Source: Sporosarcina aquimarina
GTDB lineage: Bacteria; Bacillota; Bacilli; Bacillales_A; Planococcaceae
Direction: 5' to 3'
DNA length: 64,000 bases
NCBI RefSeq assembly: GCF_019748715.1
Contig: NZ_JACLBZ010000033.1
Coordinates: forward strand, 62,001-126,000
Shown: positions 50,819 through 59,165 of the stretch, one piece after another
How the letters are laid out: each line of letters begins with the position of its first letter
Position numbering within the stretch: the first letter of the stretch is position 1
Program-made: the position numbers and the translations under genes
Notes under the pieces: generated by a model
What the model was told of the DNA's origin: nothing
Seen by the model: the letters and a program-made list of their open reading frames with translations, nothing else
Database searches by the model: none

Positions 50819-51706
50819 ATGAAGATTAGACCATTCTGGGTCATTCTAGTGCTCACAGGAATATTGTGGGTTGCCAACCTTGCTTATGCACAGTCTCAAA
50901 AGCTCGATCAGCCAATCTTTGTCGATCATTATGTAGATATGTGGTGGGAAGAGTCTCCTTTTTTGCAGTTTTATTATCTGGCAAATAAAGAAGATCGTTC
51001 AATTGTACAATCTGTAGAACTTGGGGATTGGCTGGGCAGTCCTGAATGGGGAATAGACAGCGAAATTGCGGAAGTGGATCAATTTGGCCGCTATTCCCTG
51101 CGTAGAGTGACGGTTCAATTCAATCATTTACCGGAAATTCAAGAGCAGCAAATATTCCATGAGGTGACTGTCCATTTTTCAGAAAGCCCTTCAACAGTAG
51201 CGCAGATCGGGAGAATTGTAGTGCATCCTCCTTCGGATGGGACGTCACCGTTTAATGATAACACTCATTCGAGCGGAGATTATGACAAATCTCAGTTGAT
51301 ACCTGGAGAAGTAGTGACAGTTGAATCAATACATACTTCATTTGATGATCTGCTTCAAAATCAATTTCTTATGAAGGCTTATTCACCGAAACTTAGGTTG
51401 TTGTCAAAACCGCTTGCGGATGGAATGAGGGATTTCAAAGAGAAATACTGGCAGGAAGCTCCAGGCGTTGATGTGCGAACTGTAGAGTTTCCGTTTGAAC
51501 TCCAACAAGGAGAGCCGTTGATTGTATCCAGTACTGCCGATCTCAAATTCAGAGCCGTAATGGATATCGATATTGAGATAATAGGAGAGACAGCGACAAA
51601 GGAGCCTTTTAAGGAGAAAGTCGGCTATATCTCGTATCCGCAGTTTACGAAACAAGAGATTCAGCAACTGATCGAGAAGAGAACGAAGGCGGTGCCGAAT
51701 GAATAA
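50819..51706 (+). CDS. Exported protein of unknown function
   Basis: 295 residues with an N-terminal signal (FWVILVLTGILWVANLAYA, cut after AYA). The mature part is rich in beta-prone stretches with long runs of Glu/Gln; no domain or catalytic motif is recognised. It overlaps the next gene by 8 bp, and both are probably one unit with the esterase. GGAGTGAGTGG precedes the ATG. Confidence 0.65.
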   Translation: MKIRPFWVILVLTGILWVANLAYAQSQKLDQPIFVDHYVDMWWEESPFLQFYYLANKEDRSIVQSVELGDWLGSPEWGIDSEIAEVDQFGRYSLRRVTVQFNHLPEIQEQQIFHEVTVHFSESPSTVAQIGRIVVHPPSDGTSPFNDNTHSSGDYDKSQLIPGEVVTVESIHTSFDDLLQNQFLMKAYSPKLRLLSKPLADGMRDFKEKYWQEAPGVDVRTVEFPFELQQGEPLIVSSTADLKFRAVMDIDIEIIGETATKEPFKEKVGYISYPQFTKQEIQQLIEKRTKAVPNE

Positions 51707-52259
51707 AGCACTGCGCCTGATATTCTGGGGCTATCTGTTCATCTTTTTCCGCATCCAGATCGGCATCGATTTGCTGGCCGATCCAATTGGCTACTACCTC
51801 ATTTATTCGGGTGGCCGGCTGATGACGAAACATTTTCATGTAGCAAAGAAGGTGGAAATTGTTGCCTTTATAGGGATGCTGATCTCCTTGCCGGGTGTCT
51901 TTGTGAATTTATCTGAAGCGATTGATGTAGGATGGATGTCTTACACTCAAGGTCTGTTCGTCTGGAAAGTGATTGTGGTCTATTATTTACTCGGTACATG
52001 GAAGTCGGCGATTCAAGGGCAAGGGTATACACTGTTGCGTGATCGGTTGAAACAGGTCTACCTATTGTATATGGGTGTTCATTTTGCCATGATGCTGTAT
52101 ATGGCGTTTTCCTTCAATATAGGCGGCGGTTCCTGGTCATCTGTATTTTTAACTATTAGTTTTTCCGTCATTGCGATGGATATTGCGCTGCTCGTGTTGA
52201 TTGCAGCATTACGTAAAGTGGATTGGAAAGATCCTATGGAAATTAAGTCCTCACGATAG
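51699..52259 (+). CDS. Membrane protein of unknown function
   Basis: 186 residues with four to five membrane segments (ALRLIFWGYLFIFFRIQIGI, IVAFIGMLISLPGVFVNL, FVWKVIVVYYLLGTW, HFAMMLYMAFSF, ISFSVIAMDIALLVLIAAL). Conserved small motif GIDLLADPIGYYLIYSGG at the first loop recalls uncharacterised Bacillales membrane proteins. Coupled by overlap to the exported protein before it. Function unknown. Confidence 0.65.
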   Translation: MNKALRLIFWGYLFIFFRIQIGIDLLADPIGYYLIYSGGRLMTKHFHVAKKVEIVAFIGMLISLPGVFVNLSEAIDVGWMSYTQGLFVWKVIVVYYLLGTWKSAIQGQGYTLLRDRLKQVYLLYMGVHFAMMLYMAFSFNIGGGSWSSVFLTISFSVIAMDIALLVLIAALRKVDWKDPMEIKSSR

Positions 52260-52280
52260 AATGTGAGGACTTTTTTTATT
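52247..52280 (+). terminator. Terminator of the 50.2-52.3 kb unit
   Basis: GTCCTCAC...GTGAGGAC then TTTTTTTA; the stem starts inside the last codons of the membrane protein gene. Confidence 0.87.
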
Positions 52281-52349
52281 AGGCGTGAGAATAATAGACG
52301 AGCTCATTCGTTGTAGTAAATAAGAACAGATAATCAAGGAGACGTGCAG

Positions 52350-52919
52350 ATGAAATCTACAGAGAAAAATTTTATCAGGCGGTTGAAACGGAAGAAAGAA
52401 GACGCCATTGAGTATGTGGTAGATACCTATTTGCCCATCGTTAAAGCAGTAGTGTATAAAGTGCTTGGTCCGCTGCAGACAGATGCAGATATCGATGAGT
52501 GTATCAGTGATGTATTTCTGTCGGTATGGGAGAATGGCGATCAGTTTGAAGGAGGGCCTGCAGATTTCAAGAAGTGGATTTGCATGGTGGCGAAGTATAA
52601 AGCGATTGATCAGTATCGTCGGGTGGGGAAAAAAAGAAATCGAGAACAGGGGATGGATAATATGCCATTCGTCAGTGAAACCAATATCACCGGTATTGTC
52701 CTCGCGAAAGAAGAGCAGGAAGAGCTGTTGGTCGCGATGAGCAAGCTGAATGAAATGGATCGGGATATTTTCACAATGAAGTATTTCCTCGATATGTCGA
52801 ATGGCGAGATTGCAGAATCTCTTTGTGTGACGAAGGCAGCTGTTGACAATCGACTGTATCGGGGAAAGAAACAACTTTCGGTTCTGATAAAAGGTGAATG
52901 GGAGGAAGAGTACATATGA
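52350..52919 (+). CDS. ECF sigma factor
   Basis: 189 residues from ATG 52350 (AAGGAG eight bases before). Region 2: AIEYVVDTYLPIVKAVVYKV...DADIDECISDVFLSVWENG and WICMVAKYKAIDQYRR; region 4: IFTMKYFLDMSNGEIAESLC...AAVDNRLYRGKK. Its stop overlaps the start of the anti-sigma gene (ATGA). It differs clearly from the factors at 13820 and 32090, so the window holds three separate ECF systems. Stimulus unknown. Confidence 0.87.
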   Translation: MKSTEKNFIRRLKRKKEDAIEYVVDTYLPIVKAVVYKVLGPLQTDADIDECISDVFLSVWENGDQFEGGPADFKKWICMVAKYKAIDQYRRVGKKRNREQGMDNMPFVSETNITGIVLAKEEQEELLVAMSKLNEMDRDIFTMKYFLDMSNGEIAESLCVTKAAVDNRLYRGKKQLSVLIKGEWEEEYI

Positions 52920-53950
52920 AAACAATTTATAAGCGACTGAACGAATTGAATGTAGACGAGGAAATGGAGCCGATAGAAATTTCGGATGACGAAAAAGAGG
53001 CGATGAAGCAGCTTGTGAGAAAGAAAATCCATCGAAAGAGACGGATCCCGAAACTCTGGCGCAATGTGGCGGCAGCGGCTGTTATAACAATGGCTTCCAT
53101 TACGACGATTGGAATTGGATTCCCGACGCTTGCCAGTCAGATTCCAATTGTGAATAATATTTTTAGTTATTTCAATGACGAAGAGGATGGATTTTATACT
53201 GAATATGAAGAGTTTGCGACTGGCATTGGTCAAGTTCAGACGAGTAATGGCATAACGATGGCAGTGGACCATGCTGTTTATGACGGCAAGACAATAACAC
53301 TTACGTATTCAGTAGAAACCGAAAAGGAATTAGGGAAGAATACAGGAGTGAATGCACCTGTAGAGGTGAAATATGAAACAGGTGCTACCGGGACTTCCTC
53401 TTCATTAAAAAAAATAGGCGATACCCAATATGTCGGAATGATTACATCAACCCCATTCTTTGATTCCAAACAAGACGTTGTCACGGTCAAATGGCGACCA
53501 AGAAGTATCGTAAACGAAGAGACAATGAAAGAAATAAAAGGCGAATGGAATTTTGATTTCATATTGAGGGAAGTGAAAGGAGAAGTCCAGTCAGTCGCAG
53601 ATTCGACTTCTAAAGATGGAATTAAAGTGACAATAAATGAAATCCGTTCGACAGATATTTCCACTGTTATTGAATACAGCCAAAAAGTCGATCGCTCTGT
53701 AAGTGAGATGTGGGAATGGGTCACTGCAGAATTATTTGTTATGGATAATTTAGGGAACGAGTATAAAGTGAATGGCAATGGCGGTCATAGTGAAAACGAG
53801 CAGGACTTCTATTGGAGTGCTACGATGGGGAAAATTAATGAGCAAGCGACATCCCTGTTTTTCACGCCTGAAGTGATTTTGAGCGAAGGAAGCGGGCAAG
53901 GTCATGAAACATTGACGTTAGATCCGATTGAAGTGAAATTGGAGAAATAA
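52916..53950 (+). CDS. DUF4179-domain anti-sigma factor
   Basis: 344 residues from ATG 52916 (GGGAGGAAG upstream). Cytosolic ~55-residue head with basic KKIHRKRRIPK, one membrane segment at ~60-80 (VAAAAVITMASITTIGIGF), then an outer DUF4179 domain (SQIPIVNNIFSYFNDEEDGF onwards) and a beta-rich remainder. No zinc finger, unlike the one at 32634. Four-base overlap with its sigma gene points to coupled translation. Confidence 0.82.
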   Translation: MKTIYKRLNELNVDEEMEPIEISDDEKEAMKQLVRKKIHRKRRIPKLWRNVAAAAVITMASITTIGIGFPTLASQIPIVNNIFSYFNDEEDGFYTEYEEFATGIGQVQTSNGITMAVDHAVYDGKTITLTYSVETEKELGKNTGVNAPVEVKYETGATGTSSSLKKIGDTQYVGMITSTPFFDSKQDVVTVKWRPRSIVNEETMKEIKGEWNFDFILREVKGEVQSVADSTSKDGIKVTINEIRSTDISTVIEYSQKVDRSVSEMWEWVTAELFVMDNLGNEYKVNGNGGHSENEQDFYWSATMGKINEQATSLFFTPEVILSEGSGQGHETLTLDPIEVKLEK

Positions 53951-53990
53951 AAGAGAGATATGTCCGCGTTCGCGGACATGTCTCTCTTTT
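53949..53990. terminator. Bidirectional terminator sigma unit/DMT gene
   Basis: AAAGAGAGATATGTCCGCG with near-exact complement and a TTCG loop, ending CTCTCTTTTATT. Confidence 0.88.
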
Positions 53991-54894
53991 ATTGCAGATG
54001 TTTTAACTGCTGTCTTCTATGCAATGAAAAACGCTGCAGCATCGCGGGTAAGGTCATCCCGAACAGCACGAGCAAAATTCCGAGAAATTGCAGTAGGGTC
54101 AGTCGTTCACCAAGCAATAACATGGAGGCGATAATTGCAACTGGCAACTCCATGGCACTCAAAATAGAGGACATGCCAGCGCCGACTTTTGGAACACCAA
54201 TGGAAAATAAAAAAATCGGAAGAACAATGCCGAAAACGCCCAAAATAGCTCCATACAGCCAAAGACCTTCACTCAATTTTCCATTCCAAATGATTTCAGG
54301 AGACTGGAAGAACGTAATTGCAATGGCAGCGTAAAATGACATGAGAAACAATCGTGTTACGACGCCCATTCCAGGTACCGGCTTTTGATTGGCCGTAACG
54401 AATGCAGCAAAACTAAATGCTGCAGCCAGTCCCCACGCCCAGCCTTGCCATGGAATTCCACTGACATCTACATCAATAAGCCCGGCTGCTAAAATCGTAC
54501 CTCCAAATAAAAATATCAGCGATACTACTTCTGTTTTCTTAGGAAGTCGTCTAGCTGCTACGCACTCGTATAACATTCCAATCCACGTGAATTGAAACAG
54601 CAGCACGACTGCCAATGAAGCAGGCATATACTCGACAGATTTCCCATACACTGTTCCTGTTATAGCTGTGAATAATCCTGCAATCAAGACAGGAAAACTG
54701 CCTCGAAGCTTTGGCATACTTCGTTTAGCGAATAAAAAAATAATAAGAGCTAATAGAAATCCCGTATAGTATTGTGCCGTCACAGCTTCCGAAGCTGTAA
54801 AGCCATCGTGGATTGCCAGTTTGATAATTGTCGACAAAATGCCGTAGCAACTTGCACCAATAACGATGAATAGCGGATACATCCATGGTTTCAT
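53989..54894 (-). CDS. EamA/DMT-family permease
   Basis: 301 residues from ATG 54894 (GGAGG ten bases before; ATG 54900 is closer to that site and less likely). Ten membrane segments in two halves: IGASCYGILSTIIKLAIHDG opens the first, GAILGVFGIVLPIFLFSIGV and LLGERLTLLQFLGILLVLFG mark the second. Similar to uncharacterised exporters of the drug/metabolite group and unlike the one at 14530. Substrate unknown. Confidence 0.82.
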   Translation of the reverse strand: MKPWMYPLFIVIGASCYGILSTIIKLAIHDGFTASEAVTAQYYTGFLLALIIFLFAKRSMPKLRGSFPVLIAGLFTAITGTVYGKSVEYMPASLAVVLLFQFTWIGMLYECVAARRLPKKTEVVSLIFLFGGTILAAGLIDVDVSGIPWQGWAWGLAAAFSFAAFVTANQKPVPGMGVVTRLFLMSFYAAIAITFFQSPEIIWNGKLSEGLWLYGAILGVFGIVLPIFLFSIGVPKVGAGMSSILSAMELPVAIIASMLLLGERLTLLQFLGILLVLFGMTLPAMLQRFSLHRRQQLKHLQ

Positions 54895-55011
54895 ATGCAT
54901 TTAACCTCCGTTCCTATCGAACATTAGTATATCATGGAAACTTTAAATCGGATTATAGAAATCGAGCGTACATTTCCCGGGAAATATCGACAATTTGGGT
55001 GAGTAAATGAG

Positions 55012-55052
55012 GAAAAGCTACACAGTGTGAGGGTTCACTGTGCAGCTTTTGA
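55012..55052 (-). terminator. Terminator downstream of the small gene pair
   Basis: AGCTACACAGTG...CACTGTGCAGCT; on the minus strand TTTTC follows. Confidence 0.75.
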
Positions 55053-55060
55053 TTGGGAAA

Positions 55061-55297
55061 TTACATTGGAGCGCCGTAATCGGAGGAACGGCTTCCGCCA
55101 CTATAGCGGGGGGAGTGGTTTATTTTTTCTTTCATCTGAGCTTTCCGCTGATCAGGCAAAGAAATTGAATCGACTGTTTGCATATCTTCATGCAAATCGA
55201 ACAGACTAACTGTATTGGTATTTAAATTTTCAGGATGTGTTTGAATTAATCGATAGACGTCTGGATTTTTTGGAGCAGGATTTTCTTGAACACCCAT
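55061..55297 (-). CDS. Small protein of unknown function
   Basis: 78 residues, soluble, starting MGVQENPAPKNPDVYRLIQT, with an acidic middle (VSLFDLHEDMQTVDSIS) and a Ser/Gly-rich end. AAAGGAGAGC upstream supports translation. It directly follows the DUF3243 gene (17 bp) on the same strand. No family recognised. Confidence 0.6.
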   Translation of the reverse strand: MGVQENPAPKNPDVYRLIQTHPENLNTNTVSLFDLHEDMQTVDSISLPDQRKAQMKEKINHSPRYSGGSRSSDYGAPM

Positions 55298-55314
55298 TGC
55301 TTATCGCTCTCCTT

Positions 55315-55620
55315 TTATGCTTGACGAACCATCTTCAGCAACATATGTGCTAAAGAATGTTGTTCTTCTTTGGAGCCTGAATCCCATAATTCCTGTAATA
55401 AATATTGCTCTCGGTTTCGAGGTTCTTCATGACGTGATAAGTAGTTCGCAATAAATTCGGTCGTTTTTGCGAGTTGTTCATCATTCAAGCCTAAGTTTTC
55501 GCCTTTTTCTACTTTTTCCGCCAAAAACCCTTTGAAATGGTTGAAGTTTTGAAGGATTTGTTCCTTCTTATCTTCCTTCATATTCGAAATTTCGGACTCC
55601 ACTTTGTTTTTCATTTCCAC
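55315..55620 (-). CDS. DUF3243-family protein (YmfJ-like)
   Basis: 101 residues, probably from GTG 55620, ten bases after AAAGGAG. The DUF3243 core is clear: FNHFKGFLAEKVEKGENLGL, FIANYLSRHEEPRNREQYLL and LWDSGSKEEQHSLAHMLLKM. All helical, cytosolic, function unknown. The N-terminal ~25 residues are extra compared with B. subtilis YmfJ (~85 residues). Confidence 0.8.
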   Translation of the reverse strand: MEMKNKVESEISNMKEDKKEQILQNFNHFKGFLAEKVEKGENLGLNDEQLAKTTEFIANYLSRHEEPRNREQYLLQELWDSGSKEEQHSLAHMLLKMVRQA

Positions 55621-55716
55621 TGTTTCAACACTCCTTTCCATTTGATACAAGTAGCGTGTGTAAGAGACGAAAAACTATACGTGGCGGATTGGTGAATGCC
55701 ATCCAGCTCAATTAAG

Positions 55717-55742
55717 GTGTAAAAGAAGTAGGCAATGGGTAG
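55717..55742 (+). promoter_or_regulatory. SigB-type promoter of the YflT-domain gene
   Basis: GTGTAA (55717-55722), 14 bp, GGGTAG (55737-55742); one mismatch in each box to GTTTAA/GGGTAT. It lies 35 bp before the start codon. Confidence 0.7.
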
Positions 55743-55777
55743 AAGTAAAATATAATGTACGTAAAGGAGGTGCGAGA

Positions 55778-56251
55778 ATGGCGAGTAAACAATATGCAGG
55801 TACATTCCATTCGGTAGATAATGTTCTTTACAAAATAACAGAACTTGAGGCGCAAGGGTACAAGAAGCGTCAGATGTGTGCCGTATCCAACGTCCGGGAC
55901 GATCTGAAAATATTGGAAGATGATTCTGAAATAGAATTGGTTGGAATTGAGGAAGGTTCGCTTTGGGATCATACGCGGAAATTGTTCAATAGCAAGGATG
56001 AAATGTTGACCATTTTTATTAAAATGGGATTCTCGAAGCAAGAAGCCAAGACCTTTTACAGTGATCTGAAGGAAGGTGGAATTGCATTATTTGTGGATAA
56101 ATTGACTGATAAAGAAAGAGCGGATTCCATTGATCCACATGACAGTTCGTCCCAACAAACAATTAGTGGTGAGAGTTTGGAAGGTGAACCCGATCAAGAG
56201 CTGGTTAATCCAATCCCCAATAGTCCCCGAATCAATACTGATCAGTTATAG
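55778..56251 (+). CDS. YflT-domain general stress protein
   Basis: 157 residues. The first ~110 match the heat-induced YflT/GSP17M domain (GTFHSVDNVLYKITELEAQG, GFSKQEAKTFYSDLKEGGIALFVD). The rest is a polar tail with a Ser/Gln/Glu-rich stretch. AAAGGAGGTG site. A SigB-type promoter supports the stress role. Molecular function unknown. Confidence 0.85.
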   Translation: MASKQYAGTFHSVDNVLYKITELEAQGYKKRQMCAVSNVRDDLKILEDDSEIELVGIEEGSLWDHTRKLFNSKDEMLTIFIKMGFSKQEAKTFYSDLKEGGIALFVDKLTDKERADSIDPHDSSSQQTISGESLEGEPDQELVNPIPNSPRINTDQL

Positions 56252-56257
56252 AAAAGT

Positions 56258-56294
56258 AGGATCTTCCATTGCCGTGGGGATCCTTTCTTTTTTA
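56258..56294 (+). terminator. Terminator of the YflT-domain gene
   Basis: AGGATC...GATCCT followed by TTCTTTTTTT. Confidence 0.75.
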
Positions 56295-56299
56295 AACGT

Positions 56300-56325
56300 A
56301 AAAAAACCTGCTGTTAGACAGCAGG
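56300..56325 (-). terminator. Terminator of the csbD-like gene
   Basis: CCTGCTG...CAGCAGG; on the minus strand TTTTTTTAC follows. Confidence 0.85.
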
Positions 56326-56343
56326 CTCCTACTAATTTGAGTT

Positions 56344-56556
56344 TTATAAACGATCACGGCGCGCTTCTGAATCACTGAAGTGTTCTTTTGCTTCACCGAT
56401 TTTCTGTTGGGCTTCACCTTTTGCTTTGTCTACTTTACCTTCTACCTTCATTTTCGTGTCATTCATAACATCGCCGGCAACGTCTTTCATGCTGCCTTTA
56501 ATTTTATTTCCGGCACCTTTTAATTTATCTTCTATGCCATGATCTTTGTTCTCCAT
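56344..56556 (-). CDS. csbD: CsbD-family stress protein
   Basis: 70 residues from ATG 56556 (GGAGGAG upstream). MENKDHGIEDKLKGAGNKIK and the repeated helix pattern AKGEAQQKIGEAKEHF are typical of CsbD, an abundant small helical protein of the SigB regulon. Function unproven. A near-perfect SigB promoter stands in front. Confidence 0.88.
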   Translation of the reverse strand: MENKDHGIEDKLKGAGNKIKGSMKDVAGDVMNDTKMKVEGKVDKAKGEAQQKIGEAKEHFSDSEARRDRL

Positions 56557-56589
56557 GAAATCTCCTCCGTTTCTGTAGTTGGTATATAA

Positions 56590-56614
56590 ATACCCGTTTT
56601 GAAAAAGAGAAAAC
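56590..56614 (-). promoter_or_regulatory. SigB promoter of the csbD-like gene
   Basis: Minus strand: GTTTTC (56609-56614), 13 bp, GGGTAT (56590-56595); the -10 box is perfect. Confidence 0.82.
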
Positions 56615-56620
56615 ATCTAC

Positions 56621-57436
56621 TTATTGTCGTAGAAGCTGCAATACCGATTGTGCTTGCTGCATATGAAGTGATAGTACGTATTGTCCTGCCTGCAATAAAA
56701 TATTTGCTTTTGTTAAAGCCATCATTTCTTTTGCGATATCCGCGTCCCGAATTCGTGACTCGGCGGCAGTTAAGTTTTCTTCCATAGTCTGGGCATTGCT
56801 GTAGGCGTGTTCCAAACGATTTATATAAGCTCCCATACGCGAACGCTCAGAGGATACTTTAGAAATGGCTCCGTCCAATAAGCCCAGTGCTTTATCTGCA
56901 TCCTCACGTGTTTCAATCGAAGCGCCATCAATACCTAAACTCGTAGCCCCCATGTCTCCAATTGAGAAATCAATGGACTGGCCTGCATTCGGTCCTACTT
57001 GTGTCTTAAATGAATCTCTGGAACCGTCAAGCAAAGGCATTGTGTTAAATTCGGTGTCTTTTGAAATGCGCTGGACCTCTTTTTTCAACTCTTCGAATTC
57101 CAAGGACAATTGTTTTCGATCATTATCCGTCAATGTGTCACTAGCTGCTTGGACACTCAATTCCCGCATTCTTTGCAGTATATCATGCGTTTCGTTCAAT
57201 GAACCTTCGGCAGTCTGGAACATCGAAATGGAATCTTGAATATTTCGCTGCGCCATTTGAAGACCGCGGATCTGACCACGCATTCTCTCGGAAATCGCCA
57301 ATCCTGCTGGATCATCCGCTGCTCGGTTGATTCGCATTCCAGACGATAAACGCTCCATCGATCGCATTGCTTGTTGGTTATGGATATTCATATTGTGCAA
57401 GATATTCAAACCTAATGCATTCCACTGACCTAGCAT
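56621..57436 (-). CDS. Flagellin-family protein (lone copy)
   Basis: 271 residues. N-terminal D0/D1: LNILHNMNIHNQQAMRSMER and LSSGMRINRAADDPAGLAIS; C-terminal D1/D0: YINRLEHAYSNAQTMEENLT, SRIRDADIAKEMMALTKANI and VLQLLRQ. The variable central part is very short, so the filament surface would be simple. The first ten residues (MLGQWNALGL) depart from the common MRINHNIAAL. No other flagellar gene is in the window. A SigD-like -10 box lies upstream. It could be a minor or alternative flagellin. Confidence 0.86.
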   Translation of the reverse strand: MLGQWNALGLNILHNMNIHNQQAMRSMERLSSGMRINRAADDPAGLAISERMRGQIRGLQMAQRNIQDSISMFQTAEGSLNETHDILQRMRELSVQAASDTLTDNDRKQLSLEFEELKKEVQRISKDTEFNTMPLLDGSRDSFKTQVGPNAGQSIDFSIGDMGATSLGIDGASIETREDADKALGLLDGAISKVSSERSRMGAYINRLEHAYSNAQTMEENLTAAESRIRDADIAKEMMALTKANILLQAGQYVLSLHMQQAQSVLQLLRQ

Positions 57437-57471
57437 GTCATTGCCTCCCCTGGTAATATTCTGTATCTTTA

Positions 57472-57498
57472 TTATCGGCTAGTTGTAAAAATACTGAA
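57472..57498 (-). promoter_or_regulatory. Possible SigD promoter of the flagellin gene
   Basis: Minus strand GCCGATAA (57472-57479) equals the SigD -10 consensus GCCGATAT at seven of eight bases; 15 bp upstream the -35 reads TTCA rather than TAAA. Confidence 0.5.
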
Positions 57499-57568
57499 TA
57501 GTCGTATAGCAAGTATAAAAGGGGACACTTTAATACCCAAGAAACTCTATAAAATATTAGCCCGAAAA

Positions 57569-57600
57569 AAAACCGGAGACCTCTAGAGGTTTCCGGTTTT
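57569..57600. terminator. Terminator downstream of the DUF3918-like gene
   Basis: AAAACCGGAGACCTCT...AGAGGTTTCCGGTTTT; nearly perfect, flanked by A-run and T-run so it works both ways. Confidence 0.85.
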
Positions 57601-57624
57601 GGTGTGTCCAACAAATGTCTGGCA

Positions 57625-57747
57625 TTACTGAGAATCTTTCATTCCTGCAAAGTTGTTGAATTGCTCCGTGAGTTTTTCTCGTGACTGCTTGTTCCGCATT
57701 AGAAAAAGAGCGCCAAGTCCTAAAGCTGTCATCGCCATTTTATTCAT
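57625..57747 (-). CDS. Very small protein, DUF3918/YrzQ-like
   Basis: 40 residues from ATG 57747, seven bases after GGAGGTGG; the longer in-frame reading has no site. One short hydrophobic segment (MAMTALGLGALFLM) is followed by a basic RNKQSREKL and an amphipathic tail. It looks like the tiny YrzQ-type proteins of Bacilli. Function unknown. Confidence 0.6.
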   Translation of the reverse strand: MNKMAMTALGLGALFLMRNKQSREKLTEQFNNFAGMKDSQ

Positions 57748-57912
57748 TCGTCTTCCACCTCCAATAGGTAAGGTGGCATTCTTTGAGAAAATTATACGTA
57801 TTTCCACTAAAACACATTTTGATATTCAGCCTAATTTTCAGAAGCACATGTTAAATGCTCTTTATAATGCTATAATTTTATTATTCGAAATTTAATGACG
57901 GGAAGTGGCATC

Positions 57913-59112
57913 ATGAGTTTACCTACTAAATCTACGATTCGAGAAGCTCGTTTTTGGCGAATTATTATCGGGCTTGGTATAGCTTCGGTGTTTATTTTCG
58001 CGGCCATGTATGCCATGCAGCCGCTTCTTCCTATTTTAACTAAACAATTCGGCGTATCCGTAGCTACGGCAAGTTTAACCATGTCCATCAATACAATCGG
58101 CTTGATAATCGGACTTATAATTCTAGGATTCTATTCGGATCGGCTAGGGAGATCAGTTTTTGTTAAGACGTCGATCTTGCTGACAGCTCTTTTATTTATT
58201 CCAATGTTTTTAACTCATTCGTTTGCAGTAATTTTGGCGTTGCGTTTCCTTCAGGGTTTTGTAATGGCTGGCGTATTGGCAGCCGCGCTAGCCTATATCA
58301 ATGAAGAGATTCATGGGCGTGTAGTCAGCATGGCGACCGCTCTCTACATATCATTCAACAGCACTGGCGGGATGTTCGGCCGCTTCGTGACAGGATATAT
58401 AGCAGAGCGCTGGTCATGGGAATTGTCCTTGCAATTATTAGGGATAATTGGTGTGGTGGTCTTTTTCATGTTGCTATTTGTACTGCCGAAGTCAACTAAT
58501 TTTCAGCCGAGTACTGAGACAATACGAAAGGATATGGAGGGATTTGGTTTTCATTTGAAAAATCCCACGCTACTGATCGTCTTTGGGCTTGGTATCGTCT
58601 TGCAGCTATGTTTTACAGGGATGTGGACGTTTCTTCCCTTCCATTTGACGGCTTCACCGTTTTTATTAACGCTGGATGAAATCTCTTATATTTATTTTGC
58701 TTATGCTTTCGGAATTATTGGTGCACCTTTAGCTGGGGTACTGGCAGTGAAGTATGGGTTAAGAAAGGTGCGGCTGATCGCAATTGTATTGCTCATGGCA
58801 GGTTGTCTGCTTACCATCCCGATGAAACTTCCTTTGATTGTGATTGGGTATTGCGTCATTTGTCTCGGGTTTTTCTCTGCCCATTCTTTGACTGCAGCTT
58901 CTGTTAGTAAAGAGGCGACACATCATAAAGGGAGCGCGTCCAGTCTTTATCTGGTTTCCTATTATGTTGGCATGGCGGCAGGAAGTACGCTAACTAGTCC
59001 GCTTTGGGAGGTGGCTGGTTGGACAGGGCTTGCTTTGTTCTCAGCGAGTGTGCCTATTGTGTATGTATTGTTAATTCGGCTGCGTCAACGGAAGTTAGGC
59101 GTGGCGCATTGA
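57913..59112 (+). CDS. MFS transporter (YnfM-like)
   Basis: 399 residues from ATG 57913. Twelve membrane segments; motif A in loop 2-3 reads GFYSDRLGRSVFV, and GGMFGRFVTGYIAERWSWEL marks TM5. Closest to the YnfM branch, presumed drug or metabolite exporters. GGGAAG site upstream. Single gene; substrate unknown. Confidence 0.85.
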   Translation: MSLPTKSTIREARFWRIIIGLGIASVFIFAAMYAMQPLLPILTKQFGVSVATASLTMSINTIGLIIGLIILGFYSDRLGRSVFVKTSILLTALLFIPMFLTHSFAVILALRFLQGFVMAGVLAAALAYINEEIHGRVVSMATALYISFNSTGGMFGRFVTGYIAERWSWELSLQLLGIIGVVVFFMLLFVLPKSTNFQPSTETIRKDMEGFGFHLKNPTLLIVFGLGIVLQLCFTGMWTFLPFHLTASPFLLTLDEISYIYFAYAFGIIGAPLAGVLAVKYGLRKVRLIAIVLLMAGCLLTIPMKLPLIVIGYCVICLGFFSAHSLTAASVSKEATHHKGSASSLYLVSYYVGMAAGSTLTSPLWEVAGWTGLALFSASVPIVYVLLIRLRQRKLGVAH

Positions 59113-59121
59113 AAAATGTAG

Positions 59122-59160
59122 AAAAACAGGTTCCGGAGAAGTCTCCAGTACCTGTTTTTT
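59122..59160. terminator. Bidirectional terminator MFS/DASS genes
   Basis: AAAAACAGGTTCCGGAG...CTCCAGTACCTGTTTTTT between converging genes. Confidence 0.85.
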
Positions 59161-59165
59161 AAATG

